A stretch of 64,000 nucleotides of DNA from Albula goreensis (lineage: Eukaryota > Chordata > Actinopteri > Albuliformes > Albulidae), in contig CM040743.1 of assembly GCA_022829145.1 (NCBI GenBank), positions 33,374,841 to 33,438,840 of the forward strand, read 5' to 3'. Shown here one piece after another: positions 48,301 through 58,084 of this stretch. Made by a program: the position numbers and the translations under genes. The notes beneath the pieces are model-generated. The model worked only from the letters and a program-made list of their open reading frames with translations, was not told where the DNA came from and ran no database searches. The first letter of the stretch is position 1; the number at the start of each line of letters is the position of its first letter.

Positions 48301-51300
48301 CTTGGCAGACCGTTCCAATATAGTAAACAGTCCTTTTGCACTATACTCTTTTATAAATTGTCTACTGCCTGTTCTGGGATTTGACTAGGTGGTCTGAAAG
48401 CCCCTTAGCTCTGTGACAGTTAGACATCAGCCACACAGGCTTATTGAATTGTCACCACTGGACTATGAGGTTCCTATTGGATGCTGGGTCATAAGGTCAA
48501 AGGTCAAGAGCACAGAAGTCCATAATCATAGAAGTTTTTTAGATTGCATGTCTATTGTTTAAACTGTTATTTACTTACGTACTTCCTTGGTCTCGCTTTT
48601 TTAAGAACCGTAGACGTAGCTTTACTTGGTGGTGCCATTCATGAGCATTGTAGAGCTTTGCATTACAATTACCGTATAATTAGGCACCAGGACAGGAGAG
48701 GATGAGCTTGAGATGTGCTGGCACTAACACGGTTATTTAGGTTTCGCTGATCTACACATCCTTACTTTGAGCCACCACATATAGAAAAATTAACATCCCT
48801 ACCTCCCTAACACATCTCAGGAAAGAAACCCTCAGGGGTGTCCATTCTGTAGGCTTCTCACACGGCACCTAATCAACAGACCCTGGCAATTCTGTCATCT
48901 TCTCTTTCATACACCCCTCTAGAGCCGTTCCGGCACCCAGCAGCTTTTAGGAGACTGACGTCCATTAATTGGGTAGGCGTTTCACCGAAAACAAATGACA
49001 CAAGACACCGCTGTCAGGAGTCTGCCAGCCTGAGCTGAACAGAAGAGACAGCTAGAAAGAGCGCCAAATTCCCCCTGAGGGAACAGATCTGTAGTTATGT
49101 GGATTCCCCCACTTGATATACGCTCTAACCCAGCCTTCCCGGAGAGATGGGTCCCAACCTGCAAAAAGGGTGTTTTTTCAAACCCTGAACATGACAAAGA
49201 GGATCAAACAAAGTAACAAGGTGTACATGTCCTACAAATACAGAACGCCTTGATGTGCATAGAATCTGTGACATTGGTGCTTTTGTTCCATCTACATTTA
49301 AGCTGAGACCTGAACATCAAGTTTATTACAACATAGTGGAACATTATGAGATTTCTTGAACATCCTTAGAATGAGCCGTCTGTTCCAAAGCAGAAAAAAC
49401 ATTTTTAAACTTTCCACTTAACAAGTAGACCTTACCTTTAACTGATCTCTGTCAGAGACAGTATCCTAACCACGCTAATTTGGAAAAATTGTTGGTTTAT
49501 AAGTCTGCCCAAGCATATTTTTTGCTTCAGACCAGCAAACATAGAGCCATACTGAAGCAGTGGATGGCTGTATGTAGGACACTAATGGTATGGAGTAGAA
49601 TTAATACTAAATGTAAAGCATTATGGGATGTATCGTAATTATCACCGGTGGTGACTAATCTCATAATCCAAGCTCCCTCTGTGTTATATTAAGGTCTGAT
49701 GCATAGAGCTGCTATAGTGTAACTGAATCAAACTCATCACTTTGAAAGCTTATATTTTCAACACTGGTATTTGTTGCTATTTACTTTTGATTAAATAAAA
49801 CGCAGTGAGAATGTTTGGTGGGATGCTGTAAACAAGAGGCCAGTACAGTGAAGATTTAATTTGTAATTTTATGTATGTACACCCTGTTCTGGGGTTTTAC
49901 ATTTCTGCTTCCTCATACAGTAACCTCAGGGGGGCTAACTGCCAAATTGCGAATGAGGGTATGCAGACCTTGACTTTAGTCCATTTGGCCACTCAGCTTT
50001 TTTTGGTTGTTTTAACCTGTGAAAAATAGGAACAGATATTCCCCTTATTGTCAGAAGTTTAGTCATCCAATGGTCTGTATATGAGGTATAAAACCCCTCT
50101 GTTCAGGTAACCTTTGAGAGGAAAGATCTGTTAACCTTTTTTAAGATGATATTGAATTAATATCAAATGTTCAGATGTGTATATATAAATGGATAATTGT
50201 GAGGGAGACTACTGAAATTTTTTTTAATGACCACAAGGTGGCGCCTGTATATCTCGTCAAACATCTGTCACTCCTGCATCCACAGTGCCTCCAATGTTGT
50301 CACACCCGAGGACCCTCAGGTCAGGTACACCAAGAAGAAGGAAAAGGAGGACACTGTGGAAATCGTCACATCGCCAGGGAAGGACGTCCAACAGGGAGTC
50401 AGGAAGGATGCGGACAAGGCAAAAGAGGCGGCCATTTCTGAGAATGAGGTCAGCAAAGAGGTGGGAAACATGAAGGTCGGAAGCCCTCCCCAGGCACAGG
50501 CCAAAATCCGGCTGGAGCCCACCAATCAGGGCACCCCACTGTCCATGAGAGGAGGGGCCGGTGCCACGGTGGAGGAGGACATAAGGTATGAGGCATATTT
50601 CCAGATAGTTAAGATGTGTACGTTGACATATCTGTTACACAAGAGAGAATATGAGGACTGAGGGCCTTGTTTATTTGTAAGCTAAAGTACAAGTACGTCC
50701 TCAATGGTTGCAGCAGTTGCAGAATTTGGTTCCTTTTGTGTGAAGTTCCTCAGACTCTCATTTGCACATTTTTATTCCATCACTATCAGCACTATGTCCT
50801 TTTGGCTGATTTTAGTGGAACTATGGGTTAATGGAAAGGGTGGCTTTTGATAACGTTCCTGTTTCTGTTTGTAATTTCTCAACCTTGTCATGGGCAGTTG
50901 ATCACACTAATTTTCCATCGACTGTATCTGTAATGCCAAAAAAAACAACCCTAGTGTGAGAATGATCAATGCATGGTGTACCATCTGTCCAGACTTGGCT
51001 CAGAAATGGAGCTGGTGTCTCTGTTGTAGCTTTAGCGCAAGTAGGGTACACAATGATGGGAGCACACCCTTAAGTAGTTCACTTTATCAAAGGGTTGAAT
51101 TGCACCAAGAGCCAAACTACCCCCTGCATCAGATTTGATAAAAAAAACCTCCAGACGTTAGAATATCTTTCTCAGTGCATGTTTGATCCACCCAGGAGGT
51201 CACATGGTCCCCCACCCAGAATGGCATTTGCTGTCGATTCCAATGTGCCCCGTCTGTCTTCAGTTCTTTGTTTTCTGCGATTGCCAAGTATTCCATTCTG

Positions 51301-54300
51301 TCCCTTTAATGTACCCAAAGTGTGCCTTTCATATCTAAATGACAAAGATTAAAACCTGAACTCGGGATCCCAGGACTTTCCGAATCAAGTCGTCTTCAGA
51401 AAATTTGAAAGTGTTTATTAGCAGCCATAATGTCTCTTTTCAAACCATTCACACTGCCTGAAACAAAGAACACCAGATTCACTCATGACATCTTGCAACT
51501 GTTATGCCAGTCAGCATCCAACAACCAGCTGGCTCTTGTGCTCTCAATGGGAAATTTTTAATTTTAGTAATGATAAACAATTCAGTTTTAACAAAAATCT
51601 ATATAGAATAGCGCTAAATCAGTTTGCTAGACATGAATCTTCTATCTTTCCAACTTTTCACATTGAAAAGAGGTTTCTTTGTTTAAATCCACCATTGAGA
51701 TGTCAAATCATATTTGAAAGTGGCAGGTTTTCAGGAGAAGCCTGAGTCCTTCTGTTTTTACTTTATACCTACAGACTAAAATACCCTCTCCCTGAAAACA
51801 GAAAGAAGACTCTGCTATGTGGTATCCATTACTAAAACATAAGCAAACAGCATGCCAGAATTCCAGCACCACATGAACAATATGCCTCACTTACATATGC
51901 ATTTCTGTGTATAAGCGTTAATATATGTATATATTCACATTGCTCAAAGGACTATGCATTTACTCTGATTTGAGTAATGCCCTGTTTCAGATATACAGCT
52001 ATTCATGCTGCATGTGCAACTTTTTTGGCAGTTGAAAATCCACAGTCAGTGCTGAGTAATGCAGCTGGCTATAAGTTATGTGGCCTTTCGTTGTGAATTT
52101 AGTGGAGCCAGTGTGATTGTAACTGAGATAAGTGCCAGTGTGCAAGACCCTATTTTCCCTGCTCTCCAACAGTGAAGAGGACCTGTACAGAGGGGAAGAG
52201 GAGATCGAGAAGGAGCGAAACAAAAAGGTGGCAGCACAGCCGCCAACCCAGCAAACACGTGAGTGATCATGGTTATGTTTATCTGGTTCCCCTGGAGACT
52301 GCGATACTCCCCAGGCCTCTGTCAAGAGCTTCAGTGGAAGGTCTTCTCACATTTTAATATACATACACACACGCATACATACATACATGCATTTAGCATG
52401 AACAGACTGTAAAAACCACCCTTCCAACCCTATTATGTATGGAATACAAAACCATGACCCAGATCTCTATGCCTTGCCCCTTTGTTTTATGAAATGTTAG
52501 CACTGTATGTTGCTACATGGCTTTACATGTTTGTTCAGTTTGTTTCATTATGGCTCCGGTAACATATTTCTTCAACCTTTCAGAATTACATAAGATGAGT
52601 TTCTCTTTGGACCAAAGGTTTTTCATGAAGTATACATTGTTTCCAATGGAATTAGAAATGTTTAACTCACACAGCTAGCAGATACCCAAACCGCTTTGGG
52701 TCATTTCATCTTGTACTCTTCATGTCTGAGGGACTGTAGAAATGCGGTATGTCCAGACGCTGTTCCTGTGAGCTCTAGGTCCAGTGCTCCTGGCACGCAG
52801 TGCTAATGCGACAGTTTTGGCACACAGCAGCTGCACCAGTGCACTGGGATCTGACCGTACAGTTCTCACTGAGAGCTGCTCAGAGCAGTATGATTCAAGA
52901 GCTGCGCGGTGAAGTCGCACATCCCACACTGTATCAGAGTTGTTATAAAATAACACTCCTGATTCTTGCTTTCCAACCACATACATCACTGGTGCTCCAA
53001 GAAATTGGGTCAGTAAAAGTATTGCCTTTCCCCCAAAACTCTGATCTTTGATCGTGCTCCGCTGAGTATGGAGTGGGTGTGGATCATTCATTTGATCTTG
53101 AATCCTTGTTCGAGAAACACTTTGCTTCTTTTTGTTCAGGGGTTCAGGACCGGGGCAGTGTGGCAGAGATGGTGAACCTCCTGTCTTACAGTGAGAGAGA
53201 GTGGAGGGGCAACACAGCCAAGAGTGTCCTTATCAGGAAGGTGAGTGAAGGCCATTGAGTCAATAGACAGTGTTCAGAGGTTTCGTTACCCTGCTTCTAT
53301 AATTATTCCCATCTTAGAGATCTTAATGGATGTAAAACCTCTGGTTATGGGAATCCATACCTTACTGAGATCCTTTGATATGCAGATGGTGGAAATGGCT
53401 GTGCTTAATGCTGATGTTATATACTAATATTAGGTTTTATTGCCAGAATATTGAAGCCCCAGTTCTTGTGGTCAGTTTCAGTTCAGCTCTCATAATTTCT
53501 TAAAGAGCTTATCAAATCCCTGAACCTGAGAATGGCATTCTTTCAGCTTGTCCCACTGCAGTTGTTGCGTCTGTCTTGAACAGGGCTACGAGGCGGTGTC
53601 ACAGAATTTCGTCGGCCTGCGCAGAGTACGTGGGGATAATTACTGTGCGCTGAGGGCCACTCTGTTCCAGGTGTTCGCCCAGTGCAGCCAGCTTCCCTCC
53701 TGGCTCAGCGAGGAGGACATTACCCTGGTAAGATTAAAACTGTGTTGTAGTAATGGGTAAAACTAGAGACAAAGCTGTGACAAGCACAATAATATGGAAG
53801 CTCTCATGTCCCGTTTGTCTTATCGTCGCAGTGGCCAGAGAAGGTTCTGGCAGAGAAAGAACTAATTGGCCAGTGGAGGTTTCCGGCGGAGTGCAGAGAG
53901 GAGCATGCGTCCTCAGGCGCTGTGGAGCAGCTGAAACACTACCTGACACGTCTCAAGAAGAGGGTAAACATTCCCCCTCTCAAGCAGAAACCCCTTACAC
54001 ACTGAAAATATGTCCATTTCTACACCAGTACTGACATCGTTGAGCATAGCATTTATTATTTGAATAAATGTATTATTTGAATAAATTATTGTTTATTATT
54101 TTGAATCTTTGCAAGCATCTAGCATGGCTGCCAACAAGTGACAAGAACTCAGTACAGCACTGCTATGCAGTTGAATGTCATTGGAAACATGTGAACACGT
54201 GTTAAGGCCAGGTGTAAATTCCTGCAAAGCACACAGCGCTCAGTGATAGGATCAGGTGGACAGGCTCGTGCTGCGCTCTGATCTCAGCTTGGTGTAAATC

Positions 54301-57300
54301 CTATCTGGCCAGGCCTGGCACATTCATTCGGCTGTGTCGTGATAGTTGATGCTAGTGATAGGGTAATGGGGAGAGTGCATTTGCATAATGTGAGGGAACA
54401 TGAGCTGCGATCACTACACATTTCCAAAGCAGCTGGCATGCTTGCATTTTAATATCAGATGCAAGGTGCAAGTACTAAAATTTGCCTTTTGTTATTTGAA
54501 TACTGCATACACATAATGTTTTACATGTTAATATCTTGTCTATATTAGGTTTTTTAGTAACAATTATGAATGCTGATTAATTCCAAGCAAAGGTGTCTCT
54601 TTCCAAATTGAATTTGTTTATGTATTCTAAAATGAATTCATTATTCTCTTCCATTTGATTACTTCTTTCCTTTTAGTTTCTTTTTTCCTTCTTCCAAGGT
54701 GATCTTGTCAGTCACATTATTTTGATCTGTATATCCTGTAAGCATAGGTAGCCCCCCTTGTCAGTATATGTCTGAGTATTTAAGAGGGGAGGTGGTGCAT
54801 CAGAAGTAGGCAACACATTAGTCAATTAGCTGTGTCTGTTGACTAAATTAAAGGGTGGTAAGAGTGTAAATTGTGTATAAGCATCTCATTCCCAGCATGC
54901 ACATCTAAGCACAGCTGGAGAGTTTGTAAAGGCCTCCAAATTGACTGTGAGAGGGCTCCAAATTGACTATGAGGGACGCTGTTTGATTTTTACAAGCCTC
55001 TTTAACATTTCAAAGCCAGATTGTTTTTTTTTTTTTTCAGTTTTCTCCATGGGTAGTATTTCTCTTCATGTAAAAATTGTGAAATTTTTTAATGAACCTG
55101 AATGTTGATTTACCCTTACACTGCAGGACAGTATGACATCACCATTAAAGGTGACCTGATAAGGTGATGACTCTAAATGGGGTGGGGTATGTGGGACACT
55201 AACGCGCATGTTGGTGCACCCAGTGGCAGGAGGCGGCCCAAGCTGGGAGCGTGGAGGGGAGGCAGCAGGTGTGCGCGGAGGTCTTCCAGGGTGAGGAGGA
55301 GGAGTATGGCCTCCTGGAGGCGGTGAAGTTCCTGATGCTGCGAACGGCCGCTGAGCTCCATGGGCGCATGCAGGAGGGCGCAGAGGTGCCCGTCTTCTGC
55401 TGGCTGCTCTTTGCCCGCGACTCCTCGGCCTGCCCACGCACCTTCCTCACCAACCACCTCAACCACGTGGGCTTCAGCGGCGGCCTGGAGCAGGTGATCC
55501 CTCCCGCGTTCCCCTGCCAATCTAATAGAAGCTAAGACACTGACCTTTTTACCAAGTGGTATCACCACATTGCTCAATGAAATCACTTATGTGTTTACAC
55601 TAGAATGGAGGGCGCAGTTTTCCAGAGAGGTTTTCCATTTTATCATAGTCACAGATCATTCATCAAGAGCAGGGCAGCGTTTGGAACACACACAAAACCT
55701 AAGTTAAAAAAGGAATGGCCAAAATTTGGAAAAGAAGGTAATTCCCTTAATTTCAGCCTTAATACATTAAGCTCTCAAACTAAGGCATTTGCAAGTGTGC
55801 TTGCAAACAGTTCCTTTACTAATCGCAAGGCCAATGCCTAAGCAAAATAAGCTAATAATGAATAAATAACCAGATAAAAGCAGTGATTGAAAGTAGGCTC
55901 ATTTGGCTGGCAGGATTCAAGTCAGCTAATTGTCCATTTTCAGGGTCAAAACAGTGGTTAAAATATAAATAAAAGAGCTGACTTTGCCAACTCTTTTATC
56001 ATGTGCAGTCGAAGTTACTATTTTGTCCTGCAGAAAATGTGCCAACACATCTGAACTATACAGTAAATGTACATCCTCTTCTGTTTTCTTCCTCTACACA
56101 AAAAAATGAGGTCCAACATCTGGAGGCATTGGATTATGCAGATATTCATCTACTTGATACGAAATGACCTAAATGTTTGCAAATCCTTTAAAATCCCATG
56201 ACAGCCTGCCTGTGCACCAAATACATCCACCTCCTGTAACATGGAACTGGAACGCTCATGACCAAACCCAAGAGTGATCAACAACCTGCAGATCTGTCCC
56301 TTCAGAATTTCAGAATAATTTTCCCTGACCCAGACATAATTTATTCAAAATGAGTAATTAAATATAGTCAGCAAGCACATTAGAATGGAGTGAACCAGCC
56401 AATAGATTCAGCCTTGCTGCCGTGTCCTAAACTGAAAATCACTGAAAATTGTCCTCCTGGATAAATACAGTTATAAAAGGTGCTCATAATTGTCATGTTG
56501 ATTAGCTGCATCAGAAAAATGTTGGCACTCACTGTTGACTGATGAATCTATTATACAATCAGTTACAACAAAGGTCTTGCTTACTTACCTGAAAGATTCA
56601 CTGTAGTTGTTCCTGGTAACAGTGAATGCTGCTATTGATGAGAAAAGCTTTTGCACCTGGCTATTGGCATAAGCAGGGAAAATTGCTTTTATCTCATAGT
56701 TGTTTAACTTATTTTTCAGTTAATTCGTGGTGCAATTGTTCAGTCATTCACAAGTAATTTTCAGTGACATGTCATTGAAAGGCAGTTTGCCTGAAAGGGA
56801 ATAATAGGTTAATATGTACACATGGGGTGGCAATATTTCAGAAGAGTGCAATAACAGGTGGAACATGGCTTTTCATATGCAAATTATCATTGGAGCTTGT
56901 TCCAAAAAGTAAATAAAATATGGCAGTGCCATGTGAGATGTATCAGTCCAAATTCCAGTTTATTTGCATCAGTTTGTTTCTCTCCAGAAGATAGCATTAA
57001 GGATGAATTTCTTCTAATTTATATTTGATTAGCTGAAAAACAGATTTTATCATACTTGCTTGATTTTCTTGCTTGAATGTCATTTGTCTAAAAATGCTTA
57101 CATGGCTTGTTGCCATTTTATTTCATTTACTGAGGTTTTTGGTGAATAATGAACTAGCTTATTAAAATTTTTAATTAACAGTAGGGCTCAAGTGGGCTGC
57201 TTTGTGTATGGGAAAATGTACATTAAAAAAGCCATCACCACTCCAAAAAATACCTGCTCATTTTATAATGAAGCATTTCTACTTTATACTTAAGATTACA

Positions 57301-58084
57301 TCTTTCCTTCTCATTTTTTTCTGTCATTATGGTTTTATATGTTAATGTAAATGTTTCACAGGTAGTTTAAAAAATGTGGTCTGTGACACCAGTATGCAGA
57401 ATAGAACAGGCATAACTCACACTAATGCATATGCGGGCTGACCAGGACATATCACCAGGAGGGATGAATTAAGGCTAGTTGTGACATTACAACTGGAGCT
57501 GATTTTAAAACACCAGTAAATTTTCAAATAATCATCCAAGCAAAACAACGCTGATTCGATGGTTTATTTGATACCTCTTCATGCAAAAAAACATAAAATT
57601 CAGGGAAACATGACTTTGATCAGAGGTGGCCTTGAAAACATTTGAGTCATAGCCTGTGCAGCCTTACCTCAAGTGCAGATTAAATTACCTCCCTTAAGCT
57701 ATTTTTGAATAATCAAAACTGCTCATCATAGAAACTGCAGCTCTTAAATGCATTTAATTGCCATTAATTTGATTGGAATTTAACGGCAAACCCAAACACT
57801 GGACTTCCATAGAAAGCCCCAGTGATAGCAGAGTGGTGGGTATGACAAATGATACTCCTCTCCTGCAGGTGGAGATGTTCCTTCTGGGCTATGCTCTACA
57901 GCAGACGATCAAGGTATACCGACTTTACAAGGCAGACACAGAGGAGTTCATCACGTACTACCCTGATGACCACAAGGACGACTGGCCCCACGTGTCCCTG
58001 GTCACTGAGGATGACCGCCACTACAATGTACCTGTATCCAAGAGGGAGGAACTTCAAATCCCACAATCCACCACTCTGGGCTGA
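42203..58084 (+). CDS. otulin: otulin, OTU deubiquitinase with linear linkage specificity
   Basis: Join of 42203-42390 (tentative), 47437-47664, 50286-50585, 52173-52258, 53140-53240, 53584-53727, 53832-53963, 55224-55493 and 57869-58084. With the tentative first exon the frame is continuous for 554 codons. OTULIN cleaves Met1-linked (linear) ubiquitin made by LUBAC and restrains NF-kB and cell-death signalling in the cytosol. Seen: the PIM motif EEDLYRG that in mammals binds the HOIP PUB domain, the EWRGNT segment, the catalytic Cys in [12 protein letters not shown] (53644-53646), and the catalytic His and Asn in DDRHYNVPV (58019-58027). It is not the inactive paralogue OTULINL, which has Asp at the Cys position and an N-terminal membrane anchor. 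The N-terminal half is lysine/glutamate-rich and much longer than in mammals. The start is the least certain part: MGNC at 42203, MDE at 44032 or Met at 47482. It is convergent with ankh, as in other vertebrates. Confidence 0.9.
44032..44040 (+). CDS. Alternative otulin first exon (ATG GAC GAG / gtgagt)
   Basis: A three-codon start (MDE) ends at a near-consensus donor gag/gtgagt (phase 0), preceded by several CpGs and a gcgagcgagcc context. Phase 0 fits the acceptor attactcag ending at 47389, which extends the next exon in frame ([15 protein letters not shown]...). Alternatively it is a 5' UTR exon. Confidence 0.35.
44741..44812. mobile_element. Short palindromic MITE
   Basis: 72 bp with terminal inverted repeats gtgtcccaaattgca (44741-44755) and tacaatttgggacac (44798-44812), one mismatch. 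The gtgtcccaa...ttgggacac ends are common in miniature fish DNA transposons. No clear target-site duplication. Confidence 0.65.
45000..45500 (+). mobile_element. LINE reverse-transcriptase C-terminal remnant
   Basis: The open frame at 45105-45494 reads [20 protein letters not shown] then [13 protein letters not shown]. This resembles the W-N-x-L...SLxxFKxxLKTHLFR tail of fish LINE ORF2 proteins. It is truncated upstream and has no canonical tail repeat. The open frame is probably a relic in an otulin intron rather than a gene. Confidence 0.5.
47437..47664 (+). CDS. otulin: otulin exon, basic N-terminal region
   Basis: The donor gtaacc follows 47664 and leaves AG (phase 2). The preferred acceptor is ctgtctgacag ending at 47436; in-frame (47389) and UTR-type (47372) alternatives exist. 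It encodes [21 protein letters not shown], then Lys/Arg/Gly-rich sequence ending [16 protein letters not shown](S). A Met at 47482 in decent context could start a shorter protein. It is predicted disordered and has no mammalian counterpart that I recognise. Confidence 0.7.
47695..47709 (+). promoter_or_regulatory. CTCF-like motif (plus orientation)
   Basis: CCGCTAGGGGGCACC matches the CTCF core consensus at 14 of 15 positions. It lies 31 nt past an otulin donor. Confidence 0.5.
50231..50245 (+). promoter_or_regulatory. CTCF-like motif (plus orientation)
   Basis: CCACAAGGTGGCGCC matches the CTCF core consensus at 14 of 15 positions. It lies about 40 nt before an otulin acceptor. Confidence 0.5.
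50286..50585 (+). CDS. otulin: otulin exon, charged N-terminal region
   Basis: The acceptor is tcctgcatccacag ending at 50285 and the donor is gtatgagg at 50586. Phases are 2 and 2, so it is exactly skippable (300 nt). It encodes [20 protein letters not shown] through [11 protein letters not shown] and [19 protein letters not shown] to VEEDIR(S): Lys/Glu-rich, low hydrophobicity, probably disordered. The frame joins directly to the PIM exon. Confidence 0.8.
50586..52172 (+). other. otulin intron
   Basis: 1.6 kb of AT-rich sequence. The short ORFs have no homology; nothing else recognised. Confidence 0.75.
52173..52258 (+). CDS. otulin: otulin exon carrying the HOIP-binding PIM
   Basis: The acceptor is ctctccaacag ending at 52172 and the donor is gtgagtgat at 52259. 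It encodes (S)[18 protein letters not shown] to PPTQQT. DLYR corresponds to the DMYR core of the PUB-interacting motif, whose Tyr is phospho-regulated in mammals. Confidence 0.88.
52259..53139 (+). other. otulin intron
   Basis: 881 bp. The stretch at about 52730-52990 is richer in GC and CpG and is open on the minus strand (52720-53091), but no family is recognised; possibly an old repeat. Confidence 0.7.
53140..53240 (+). CDS. otulin: otulin exon, start of the OTU domain
   Basis: The acceptor is ctttttgttcag ending at 53139; the first two bases complete CGG (Arg). The donor is gtgagtg at 53241. It encodes [20 protein letters not shown] then [13 protein letters not shown]. The EWRGNT segment is diagnostic of the OTULIN/OTULINL family. 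Confidence 0.92.
53584..53727 (+). CDS. otulin: otulin exon with the catalytic cysteine
   Basis: The acceptor is ctgtcttgaacag ending at 53583 and the donor is gtaagatt at 53728; 48 codons, phase 0-0. It encodes [20 protein letters not shown] followed by [11 protein letters not shown]; the Cys codon is tgt at 53644-53646. This Cys separates the active enzyme from the inactive paralogue. Confidence 0.96.
53832..53963 (+). CDS. otulin: otulin exon, OTU domain middle
   Basis: The acceptor is cttatcgtcgcag ending at 53831 and the donor is gtaaacatt at 53964; 44 codons, phase 0-0. It encodes [17 protein letters not shown] to [11 protein letters not shown], aligned with the LPEKLI...IKQW and LTLLRKKW regions of mammalian OTULIN. 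Confidence 0.9.
53964..55223 (+). other. otulin intron
   Basis: 1.3 kb. It contains a short tandem repeat near 54048-54092 (tattatttgaataaat twice) and an octamer in reverse orientation at 54379-54386. No exon recognised. Confidence 0.75.
55224..55493 (+). CDS. otulin: otulin exon, OTU domain
   Basis: The acceptor is ttggtgcacccag ending at 55223 (weak pyrimidine tract). The donor is gtgatccc at 55494; 90 codons, phase 0-0. It encodes [52 protein letters not shown] and [16 protein letters not shown], following the family order closely. It is GC-rich compared with its flanks. Confidence 0.93.
55494..57868 (+). other. otulin last intron
   Basis: 2.4 kb AT-rich intron with two octamer motifs (56877-56884 and 56962-56969, the latter inverted). 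No exon recognised. Confidence 0.75.
57869..58084 (+). CDS. otulin: otulin terminal exon, catalytic His and Asn
   Basis: The acceptor is ctcctctcctgcag ending at 57868 and the stop TGA is at 58082-58084. It encodes [45 protein letters not shown] and the tail [13 protein letters not shown]. His (58019-58021) and Asn (58025-58027) complete the triad. The tail differs from mammalian OTULIN, which ends in the PDZ ligand ETSL. Confidence 0.96.
   Translation: MEMFLLGYALQQTIKVYRLYKADTEEFITYYPDDHKDDWPHVSLVTEDDRHYNVPVSKREELQIPQSTTLG

Larger units (their letters stand above)
47665..50285 (+). other. otulin intron
   Basis: 2.6 kb; starts and ends near CTCF-like motifs. No other exon or recognisable repeat seen. 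Confidence 0.7.

Noticed and set aside
52720..53091. 123-codon minus-strand ORF in an otulin intron
   Set aside because: Unclear origin, perhaps old repeat; no family could be named.
55173..55586. Minus-strand ORFs opposite the GC-rich otulin exon
   Set aside because: Shadow frames; the plus frame has the OTU-family sequence and splice sites.
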